Positions 16,640-23,918 of a stretch of 64,000 bases of DNA are shown one piece after another. Positions within the stretch are counted from its first letter, which is position 1, and each line of letters starts with the position of its first letter. Made by a program: the position numbers and the translations under genes. The notes beneath the pieces are model-generated. The model saw only the letters and a list, made by a program, of their open reading frames with translations, searched no databases and was not told the origin of the DNA. The stretch is from UBA1161 sp002311745 (lineage in GTDB: Bacteria > Planctomycetota > Phycisphaerae > Tepidisphaerales > Tepidisphaeraceae), in the NCBI GenBank assembly GCA_050018415.1, contig JBEKAB010000002.1, positions 1 through 64,000 on the forward strand, given 5' to 3'.

Positions 16640-18376
16640 ATGGGTAAATGCACGAAACGGCGTTCAGCGCTGAAGCTGGCCGTCGTCTTGGCGTGGATCG
16701 TCACCGCCGCAGCCCCGGCATTCGGACTAATCAGCTACGACAATAGCACCGACATCGGCCAATTCATCGGGGCCAACACATTCTACAACAACGGTTATAC
16801 GGGCAGCGGCGCGTTCGTGGCCAACATCGAGGCCGGCTACGTTTGGGATGGGCACGTAACCCTGACCAACGTGACGACCCATTTGCCGCAGGATACATCA
16901 ACCAAGGGCGATTTCGACATGCACGCGACGGAGGTCGGCTCGGCCATCGCCGGGCAGGGCAGCGTCGTCCAGGCGAGGGGCATCGCTTATAGCGCGACCC
17001 TCTGGACCGGCGCCATCGCCACCAGTTGGAACAGCGCAGGCACCGGCAATTACTCCACTAGCTTCAACATCTCTGCATCCTCGTTCACCGTGCCCTATCT
17101 GGCCGCTCTGATCAACGGCGTCAACGGGCAGACGGCGGATGTGATCAACAGTTCCTACACCAGTTCAGCCGGCGAGAGCGGCTTTATTGCAGGAGCTGGC
17201 CAGTACCAATACGCCGTGGCCATGGACTCGCTGATCAATAGCAGCGGCAAACTGGTGGTCTTCTCCGCGGGCAATCTCGGTCCGACCACGAATACGATCG
17301 GTTATCCGGCTTCGGGCACCAACACGTTCGACGTCGGAGCATTGACGTCGGATACCTCTTCGCCGGAGTACGGCTCCATCGCCAGCTTCTCCAGCGTATC
17401 CCCGTCCGATTTCTTCGTCCCCTCCGACGCCAGCGGCAGTACGGGCAAAATGTGGACCGGCGTGCGGGCCCGCGTGGACATCACCGCTCCCGGCACCAAC
17501 TTGGACCTGGCTTACTACGGCGGGGCAACCGGCGGCAACATCTTCGGTGGACCGACCAGACCCGACAACGATTTGGACATCACCAACCAGGCGGGCACCA
17601 GCTTTGCCGCCCCCATCGTCGCCGGTGGCGCCGCCCTGGTCGTAGAGGTCGGCAAGGCCTTGTACTCCTCCGATACCCACGCCACCGACGGCCGCGTGCT
17701 CAAGGCGGTCCTCATGAACAGCGCCGACAAGCCCGTCGGCTGGAACAACGGCCAGTCGCTGGTCAGCAATGTCGTCACCACCACGCAGTCGCTGGACTAC
17801 ACCTACGGGGCGGGCATGCTCAATTTGTCCAAAGCCTACGCCCAATACACCTCGGGCACGCCCGATATTTCCAGTCTCACCGGCGGCAGCGTGCAGTCCA
17901 CCGGGTGGGCCTATGGCCAGATCACCCACATCAATGGCGGCACCGCCAAGAATGATTACACGATTACGGGTTCGCTGGCCGCCGGAAGCATCATGAATGC
18001 CACGCTGGACTGGTATTCCGATGAAAAAACCGACGCCAACGGACTCAATCCGTCCTTCGGCAGCTTCGACAACCTCGATCTGCGCGTTTATTTGGTGGGC
18101 GCGTCACCCACGTTGGTTGCCCAGTCCGACAGCACATACAACTCGGCCGAGGAATTGTCCTTCGCTCTGCCCTCCAGCGGCTCGTACATGGTCGAGGTGC
18201 TGGAGACCAACTACTTGTGGAACTTCGTTAGCGACACCACGACGAGTTACGGCCTGGCCTGGAGCGTTGCCGTTCCCGAGCCGACCATCGCTTCGGTGAT
18301 CATTCTGGGGAGCATGACGGTTCTAATACGCCGCCGCCGTGTCGCCGCCTCCATCGGCTCTGGCCTCGCCGCGTAA
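16640..18376 (+). CDS. Secreted S8 subtilase-like protease with PEP-CTERM anchor
   Basis: About 578 residues: a signal peptide (to about residue 29), a subtilisin-type domain, a beta-rich C-domain (about 440-540) and a PEP-CTERM sorting signal (VPEP, hydrophobic helix, RRRR). The catalytic His (His95 in DMHATEVGSAIAG) and Ser (Ser321 in AGTSFAAP) are present. The catalytic Asp position reads VANIEAGY, so Glu64 replaces Asp. It may be a weakened enzyme, or a subfamily with Glu or with Asp70 taking over. PEP-CTERM proteins are processed by an exosortase and retained at the envelope or matrix; no exosortase gene is visible here. ATG 16640 is chosen for its GGAGG site. Confidence 0.85.
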   Translation: MGKCTKRRSALKLAVVLAWIVTAAAPAFGLISYDNSTDIGQFIGANTFYNNGYTGSGAFVANIEAGYVWDGHVTLTNVTTHLPQDTSTKGDFDMHATEVGSAIAGQGSVVQARGIAYSATLWTGAIATSWNSAGTGNYSTSFNISASSFTVPYLAALINGVNGQTADVINSSYTSSAGESGFIAGAGQYQYAVAMDSLINSSGKLVVFSAGNLGPTTNTIGYPASGTNTFDVGALTSDTSSPEYGSIASFSSVSPSDFFVPSDASGSTGKMWTGVRARVDITAPGTNLDLAYYGGATGGNIFGGPTRPDNDLDITNQAGTSFAAPIVAGGAALVVEVGKALYSSDTHATDGRVLKAVLMNSADKPVGWNNGQSLVSNVVTTTQSLDYTYGAGMLNLSKAYAQYTSGTPDISSLTGGSVQSTGWAYGQITHINGGTAKNDYTITGSLAAGSIMNATLDWYSDEKTDANGLNPSFGSFDNLDLRVYLVGASPTLVAQSDSTYNSAEELSFALPSSGSYMVEVLETNYLWNFVSDTTTSYGLAWSVAVPEPTIASVIILGSMTVLIRRRRVAASIGSGLAA

Positions 18377-18449
18377 TATTGGCTTCACCCCGTGAAACGT
18401 TACCGCCGGCCGCGCTATCCCTCGCCCGCGGCGCGCTCGTGCAGAGCTT

Positions 18450-18788
18450 CTACGGCAGCAGGTCGGGGGGGATTCCCAGATCGCCGGCGGCTTTTTGCAT
18501 CTCCTGGCGCATCAGCTCGGCGGCCTTGGCCTGGGCGGCGCTGATCGCGGCGGTGATGACGTCCTCCAACATCTCCGTGTCGCTGGGGTCGATCTTGGTC
18601 TTGTCGATACGAAGCTTCACCAGTTCCAATTTTCCGTTGACGGTGGCCTCGACCATGCCGCCGCCGGCGTCGGCACTGACCTGCTTGCGCGATAACTCCT
18701 CCTGGAGAGCTCCGAGTTTTTCCTGAATCTGGCGGCTCTGCTTCAGCAGGTCGGCCAGGCTGCCCAGGTTCTTCAGCGCATCGAACAC
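18450..18788 (-). CDS. ybaB: YbaB/EbfC nucleoid-associated protein
   Basis: A 112-residue DNA-binding dimer. The coiled-coil N-terminus (LKQSRQIQEKLGALQEELS), the central strand set VEATVNGKLELVKLRIDKT and the C-terminal helix (LEDVITAAISAAQAKAAELM) match the family closely. It lies 12 bases after dnaX, the usual genomic partner; recR, often third in this operon, is absent. Confidence 0.93.
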   Translation of the reverse strand: MFDALKNLGSLADLLKQSRQIQEKLGALQEELSRKQVSADAGGGMVEATVNGKLELVKLRIDKTKIDPSDTEMLEDVITAAISAAQAKAAELMRQEMQKAAGDLGIPPDLLP

Positions 18789-18800
18789 GAGCTTGTCCTT

Positions 18801-20492
18801 TCATTCGCTGCGGATGATCTCGCCGCCGAATTCGTTGAGCACGGCTTGCACCAAGGGGTCGTTTTTCACTTCCGGAGGGATTTCCACGGAAACGCGCGGA
18901 GCCGGGGGCGGCGGTGCCGGCGACGCTTCGGGCGGTGGCATGGATTTATTGGGCGCGGTCGATGGATGAGGCGAGTTGGACGGGTCGGCCGGATCAGCGG
19001 CGACTTCAAAGCGGACGCTGATGTCCTGGCCGCACAATTGCGAGAGTGCATGGGCGACGGTTTCGCGCTTGCCGTTGACGGACCACATTTTGGCGAAGGT
19101 GGCGTTTTCGCTGTTGAATCGGATGACGGCCTGGCCGTCGGCCAATTCAGCCAGCTCGGCCAGGGACAAGCCGGCGGCCAGGGCGGAATTGGTCGGCCGA
19201 ATCATCTCCAGCAGGCGCGACCAGATTTGCCCCGCCTCACCGCCCGGCTGGGGCGACGACGGTGCGGAGGACGTCGCTTCGACCGGCGTGGCCGCCGCGA
19301 ACAAAGACGCGGGCGATTCAGCCTCTACCGCGTGCGGGGGCTTTTTTTTTACGGCGTCGGGCGTCTGGCCGGATAGAAGCCGGCTGATGGAGGCGAATTG
19401 CTCGGCCAGCGTCAGGCGGAGCAGGGTGGCGTCGAGCACGGCCCGGCCGGTCTGGTTGTGGCGCAGATTTCGGCGCAGCTCTTCGAGGATGGCGATGTCC
19501 TGGGTGAGAAGGAGGGGATCGAATTTGGCGGCTTGTGCGGCCAGGTCCGCCTCGCGGACGCCGGGAACATCCAGCAGATCGCTGTCCGGCCCGCAGGTGC
19601 GCGCGATCAGCAGGTTGCGCAGATGGTCCGTCAGGGCGGCCAGAAGGACGTCGGGCGACAGTCCCGAGGAAATCATGCTCTGGACTTGACAGAGGACGCC
19701 CTTGGCATCGCCGGAGCCGATGGCCTCGGCCAATTGCCAGATGAGCTGCGATCGGGGCAGGCCGAGCATGCGCTGGATCATTTCACTGCTGAGGTGCGTT
19801 TCGCCCAGGCTGAGCAGGCGGTCCAGGAGGGACAGGGCGTCGCGCATGGAGCCGGCGCCGGCGCGGGCGATCAGGGCCAGGGCATCGTCCTCCGCCTCGA
19901 TTTTTTCCTTTTTGCAGATGTCTTTCAGATGAGCGGCGATGTCCTTGGCGGCGATGTCGCGGAAGTCGTAGCGTTGGCAGCGTGAGAGGATGGTGGGCAG
20001 GACCTTTTCCGGCTCGGTGGTGGCCAGGACGAACTTGACGTGCTCGGGCGGCTCTTCGAGGGTTTTGAGCAGGGCGTTGAAGGCCGACTTACTGAGCATG
20101 TGGACTTCGTCGATGATGTAGACCTTGAAGCGGCTGCGGGCCGGTCGGTACTGGCTGTTTTCGATGATCTCGCGGACGTTGTCGACGCCGGTGTGGCTGG
20201 CGGCGTCGATCTCGATGACGTCAATGTCCTCGCCGCGTGCGATCGCCTGGCAGGTGTCGCAGGTTCCGCAAGGATTGGGGGTGGGAGCGGCGGCCGCTTG
20301 GCAATTGAGCGCCTTGGCGAGGATGCGGGCCATGCTGGTTTTTCCGGTGCCGCGCGTGCCGCAGAAGAGAAACGCGTGCGCCAGGCGGGACGACTCGATG
20401 GCCTTCTTGAGGGTCTGCGCGATGTGCTGTTGGCCCACGATCTGATCGAACGTGGCCGAGCGGTAACGGCGCGCCAGAACGGTGTAGGACAT
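18801..20492 (-). CDS. dnaX: DNA polymerase III subunit gamma/tau
   Basis: A 563-residue clamp-loader ATPase. Walker A is GTRGTGKTS (45-53), the zinc cysteines are Cys64, Cys75, Cys78 and Cys81, Walker B is IIDEVH (127-131) and the SRC sensor motif is at 170-172. Domain III ends near residue 370, followed by a Pro/Ala-rich linker and a tau-type C-terminal region with its own folded part. A run of nine adenines covers codons 381-384; slippage there leads to early stops and would give a short gamma form (separate entry). It forms an operon with ybaB and diverges from gyrA. Confidence 0.95.
   Translation of the reverse strand: MSYTVLARRYRSATFDQIVGQQHIAQTLKKAIESSRLAHAFLFCGTRGTGKTSMARILAKALNCQAAAAPTPNPCGTCDTCQAIARGEDIDVIEIDAASHTGVDNVREIIENSQYRPARSRFKVYIIDEVHMLSKSAFNALLKTLEEPPEHVKFVLATTEPEKVLPTILSRCQRYDFRDIAAKDIAAHLKDICKKEKIEAEDDALALIARAGAGSMRDALSLLDRLLSLGETHLSSEMIQRMLGLPRSQLIWQLAEAIGSGDAKGVLCQVQSMISSGLSPDVLLAALTDHLRNLLIARTCGPDSDLLDVPGVREADLAAQAAKFDPLLLTQDIAILEELRRNLRHNQTGRAVLDATLLRLTLAEQFASISRLLSGQTPDAVKKKPPHAVEAESPASLFAAATPVEATSSAPSSPQPGGEAGQIWSRLLEMIRPTNSALAAGLSLAELAELADGQAVIRFNSENATFAKMWSVNGKRETVAHALSQLCGQDISVRFEVAADPADPSNSPHPSTAPNKSMPPPEASPAPPPPAPRVSVEIPPEVKNDPLVQAVLNEFGGEIIRSE
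19342..19350 (-). promoter_or_regulatory. A9 slippery run in dnaX, candidate site for making gamma
   Basis: The coding strand reads GTA AAA AAA AAG. Gaining one A gives eight further codons and TGA; gaining two A gives a TAG within ten codons. Either would yield a product of about 390 residues lacking the tau domains. A9 runs at this place act by transcriptional slippage in Thermus dnaX, and shorter runs act by -1 ribosomal frameshifting in E. coli dnaX. Confidence 0.6.
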
Positions 20493-20529
20493 GGTTAGGG
20501 GGAGCCAGTTTAGCAGACCAAGCCTGTGA

Positions 20530-20571
20530 GCGAAACGTGAAGACGTTTGACGTCTTCACGCTTCGCTTTTT
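20530..20571 (+). terminator. Terminator-like hairpin in gyrA leader
   Basis: A perfect 9-base stem GTGAAGACG/CGTCTTCAC with loop TTTGA is extended by GCGAA/TTCGC after a two-base interruption and followed by five T residues. It lies in the dnaX-gyrA divergent region, 50 bases before the gyrA start, so it could act as an attenuator of gyrA rather than an end-of-operon terminator. Confidence 0.5.
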
Positions 20572-20620
20572 GGCCCCAAATCCTCTAAAATTCCCGGGTT
20601 CCTCACGAGCAGCGCTTTCT

Positions 20621-23173
20621 ATGTCTGAAACCAATTTGCCGGCCGACCGGGTCGAAGAACTTCAGATCGAGCAGGAGCTGCAGGACAGCTACCTGACGTA
20701 CGCGATGAGCACGATCATGGATCGTGCCCTGCCGGACGTGCGCGACGGGCTGAAGCCCAGCCAGCGGCGGATTCTGGTGGCGATGAACGATCTGAATCTG
20801 CGGCCGGCAGGCAAGCACCTCAAGTGCGCCAAGATCGCCGGCAACACCAGCGGGGATTATCACCCGCACGGCGAGGCGATCGTCTATCCGACGTTGGTGC
20901 GGCTGGCGCAGGACTGGAACATGCGTTATCCGCTGGTGGACGGGCAGGGGAACTTCGGCAGCACGGACGGCGATCCTCCGGCGGCGATGCGATACACGGA
21001 GGCGCGGCCCACGGCCATCGAGCAGGAAATGATGGCCGACCTGGAGCTGGATACCGTCGATTTTCAGCCCAATTATGACGAGCGTTTGCAGGAGCCGACG
21101 GTGCTGCCGGCGCGGTTTCCCAACCTGCTGGTCAATGGCTCGACGGGCATCGCGGTGGGGATGGCGTGCAACCTGCTGCCGCACAACCTGCGGGAAATCT
21201 GCGACGCCATCGTGCACGTGATCGATCATGACCAGTGCGAATTGGCCGAGCTGCTCGAGATCGTGCAGGGTCCGGATTTCCCCACGGGTGGAATCCTGCG
21301 CGGCAAGGACGGCATCGTCGACGGCTATAAGAGCGGACGCGGAAAACTGACCCTGCAGGCCAAGGTCGCCGTCGAAGAGCGTCCCAACGGCAGAAGCTCG
21401 GTCATTATTGAGGAAATTCCCTACGGCGTGATGCGCAAATCAATCGTCGAAGCCGTTGCCGATTGCGTCAAGAGGGACCTGATCAACGACATCTCGGCGA
21501 TCAACGACGAAAGCGGGCGTCAGTACGACTGCCGGATCGTGATCGACCTGAAGCGCGACGCCGACCCGGAGGTCATCCGCAACCAGCTTTTCGAGTACAC
21601 GCCCTGCCAGATCACGGTCAGCATGATCAACATCGCCCTGGTCAACCGTCAGCCGCGGACGATGGGACTCAAGGAGCTGATCCAGCATTACGTCGATCAC
21701 CGCAAGGATGTCATTACGCGGCGGACGCGGTTCCTGCTGCGCAAGGCGCAGCAGCGCGGGCACATCCTCGAGGGCCTGATCTTCGCCGTGTGCGACATCG
21801 ACGAGGTGGTCAAGCTCATCCGCGCCTGCAAGACGCGCGAAGAGGCGATCGCCAAGCTGCGCGATCGGGCGTTCCGGATTCCGCCCGAGCACCCGGCGGC
21901 GGCGCAGGTTCCGGCGGCGCTCTTGGAGCGGACGGCCCTGAAACCCGTGCTGCTCAGTCAGGCCCAGGCCGAGGCGATCGGCCGATTGCAGCTCATCCAA
22001 CTGGTCGGCCTGGAAATCGACAAGCTGGTCGGCGAATACCGCGACGTGGTCGATGAGATCGAAGGCTACGAGGCCATCCTGCGCGACGAGGGGCGGGTGC
22101 TCGACATCATTCGGGAGGACGTGTACGAGATCAAGGACAAGTACGGGGATGAACGGCGGACGAAGATCGAGGGCGGCGTCAGCGATTTCAACATGGAGAA
22201 ACTGATTGCCCGCGAGGACGTGGTGGTGACCGTCAGCCACGAGGGGTACATCAAGCGATTGCCGGTGGACACGTACCGATCGCAGGGTCGGGGCGGTCGG
22301 GGTGTGCGCGGGACCGAGTCCAGGGAAGGGGATTTTGTCGAGCACCTGTTCGTGGCCAACACGCACGATTATTTGCTGTTTTTCAGCAACCAGGGGCGGG
22401 TGCTGCAGCGCCGCGTGTACGACGTGCCGGAAATGAGCCGAATCAGCCAGGGCCGGGCGGTGGCCAATCTGCTGGAATTTCACGGGGGGGAGAAACTCAC
22501 CCACGTTCTGGCGGTGAAGGATTTTTCCAGCGGCGAGCAATTCCTGCTGTTCGCGACGGCCAAAGGGACGGTGAAGAAGACGGCGCTGAGCGCCTACTCC
22601 AATATTCGTCCCAGCGGGATCATCGCCATTGGTTTGGACGAGGGCGACACGCTGATCGACGTGGCGGTGACCGGCGGCAAGGACCACGTGATCCTGGGGA
22701 CCAAGAGCGGGCTGGCGATCCGGTTTGAAGAGACGGATGTGCGCGCGATGGGCCGGCCGGCCGCGGGCGTCACCGGGGCGCGATTCAAGCGCGAAGGGGA
22801 TGAAGTCGTGGCCATGCTGGTGGTGCCCAACGGTCAAAGCGCCGGAACGCAGTTGCTCACGGCTTGCGTCAACGGCTATGGCAAGCGGACGCCGCTGGAG
22901 GACTACCCGGTCAAGGGCCGGGGCACCCGCGGCGTGATCAACATCGACGCCAGCGAGCGCAACGGCGACGTCATCGGCCTGAAACTCGTCACCGCAGCCG
23001 ACGAAGTCATGTTGATTACCGAGCGCGGCATATTGATCCGAACGCGCGTGGGTGAGATCCGCGAGACCGGCCGCAACGCCGCCGGCGTTCGCCTCATCAA
23101 ACTCGACGACGGCGACAGGCTGGTGGCCATGGCGAAAGTCGAAAAGGAAGAAGAGAACGATAATGACGAATGA
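20621..23173 (+). CDS. gyrA: DNA gyrase subunit A
   Basis: An 850-residue type II topoisomerase breakage-reunion subunit. The catalytic tyrosine is Tyr125 in AAMRYTEARP. The C-terminal six-bladed pinwheel begins about residue 510, with the GyrA-box variant SQGRGGRGVRG expected for gyrase rather than ParC. In the quinolone-interaction helix the sequence is HPHGEAIVYPTLVR: the positions equivalent to E. coli Ser83 and Asp87 are Ala86 and Pro90. The start at 20621 (MSETNLPADRVEEL) is preferred to ATG 20537, which lies in the leader hairpin. No gyrB is nearby. Confidence 0.95.
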   Translation: MSETNLPADRVEELQIEQELQDSYLTYAMSTIMDRALPDVRDGLKPSQRRILVAMNDLNLRPAGKHLKCAKIAGNTSGDYHPHGEAIVYPTLVRLAQDWNMRYPLVDGQGNFGSTDGDPPAAMRYTEARPTAIEQEMMADLELDTVDFQPNYDERLQEPTVLPARFPNLLVNGSTGIAVGMACNLLPHNLREICDAIVHVIDHDQCELAELLEIVQGPDFPTGGILRGKDGIVDGYKSGRGKLTLQAKVAVEERPNGRSSVIIEEIPYGVMRKSIVEAVADCVKRDLINDISAINDESGRQYDCRIVIDLKRDADPEVIRNQLFEYTPCQITVSMINIALVNRQPRTMGLKELIQHYVDHRKDVITRRTRFLLRKAQQRGHILEGLIFAVCDIDEVVKLIRACKTREEAIAKLRDRAFRIPPEHPAAAQVPAALLERTALKPVLLSQAQAEAIGRLQLIQLVGLEIDKLVGEYRDVVDEIEGYEAILRDEGRVLDIIREDVYEIKDKYGDERRTKIEGGVSDFNMEKLIAREDVVVTVSHEGYIKRLPVDTYRSQGRGGRGVRGTESREGDFVEHLFVANTHDYLLFFSNQGRVLQRRVYDVPEMSRISQGRAVANLLEFHGGEKLTHVLAVKDFSSGEQFLLFATAKGTVKKTALSAYSNIRPSGIIAIGLDEGDTLIDVAVTGGKDHVILGTKSGLAIRFEETDVRAMGRPAAGVTGARFKREGDEVVAMLVVPNGQSAGTQLLTACVNGYGKRTPLEDYPVKGRGTRGVINIDASERNGDVIGLKLVTAADEVMLITERGILIRTRVGEIRETGRNAAGVRLIKLDDGDRLVAMAKVEKEEENDNDE

Positions 23174-23183
23174 CGATTGATGA

Positions 23184-23918
23184 ATGACCAATAAGGGAGC
23201 AAGAGAGGCGAGTCGGCCAGGTGCGGGACGCACGGCGCACTTTTATCTCCTTGTCTCCCCGTCTCCCCGTCTCCTTGTCTGTTTTTTCCCCTTGATCGTG
23301 CTTTCGCTGCTGGGGACCCTGGGCTGCTACTGGGCCGCCGGGCCATCCCTGGGACTTTTCTTCGGTGGATTTCTCGTTGCGACGCTTTTGGCGCCCGCGG
23401 CGGCGGTTTCTCCTGGACGCATGATTCCGCGCTTGATCGCTGTGACCGTTGGAATCGCCGTGGTTTGGACGATTGCCCTCTTGCAAACGCCCGATACCGC
23501 CGGGCAATGGGCTTTGCTCGTGCTGGTGCTGGCGGCGTACGCGATCGCGATGGCCGGTGTCGCATTGGCCGCTATGCGCCTGGGGCTGGGGTCGGTGATC
23601 GCTTCGGCGGTTGCGATGGTTCTGGGGCTGGCCTGGCTCAGTTGGCCCATCTGGCTGGCGCCGCAATTCGACCGCCTGAGCACGACGTTCATCGATCGGT
23701 TGGTGGCCGTTCATCCGCCCCTGGTGGCCAACGGCGTGCTGGCCGCCGAGCCGCCGTGGACGCACCGAACCCTCGCCTACCATCTGACCCGGCTGAATCA
23801 GGACATCCCCACGGCCCTGCCGACCAGCGTCATTCCGTGCGTGGCGCTGCATCTGGCGATCGGGGGCATGCTGATGGCCCTGTCGGTGATTCGGAGGCGC
23901 CGTGCGTATGGGCAATGA
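23184..23918 (+). CDS. Multi-pass membrane protein of unknown function
   Basis: Up to 244 residues with about five to six hydrophobic helices and a small soluble loop (APQFDRLSTTFIDRLVAVHPP). The true start is unclear. The N-terminal 35 codons of the open frame cover a low-complexity spacer that includes a tandem TCTCCYYG repeat, so translation may really begin near the TTG at 23293 or GTG at 23299. It overlaps comEC by 17 bases, implying translational coupling. No family is recognised. Confidence 0.6.
   Translation: MTNKGAREASRPGAGRTAHFYLLVSPSPRLLVCFFPLIVLSLLGTLGCYWAAGPSLGLFFGGFLVATLLAPAAAVSPGRMIPRLIAVTVGIAVVWTIALLQTPDTAGQWALLVLVLAAYAIAMAGVALAAMRLGLGSVIASAVAMVLGLAWLSWPIWLAPQFDRLSTTFIDRLVAVHPPLVANGVLAAEPPWTHRTLAYHLTRLNQDIPTALPTSVIPCVALHLAIGGMLMALSVIRRRRAYGQ
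23246..23281. repeat. Tandem octamer TCTCCYYG (four copies plus partial)
   Basis: Four consecutive units, TCTCCTTG, TCTCCCCG, TCTCCCCG, TCTCCTTG, plus a partial fifth, form a pyrimidine-rich stretch. It follows a second low-complexity motif (GACGAATGACGATTGATGAATGACC) that begins at the end of gyrA. Both look like dispersed intergenic repeats rather than gene sequence. Confidence 0.75.

Noticed and set aside
23246..23281. CRISPR-like direct repeats
   Set aside because: Units are 8 bases and contiguous with no spacers; a low-complexity repeat is the better description.
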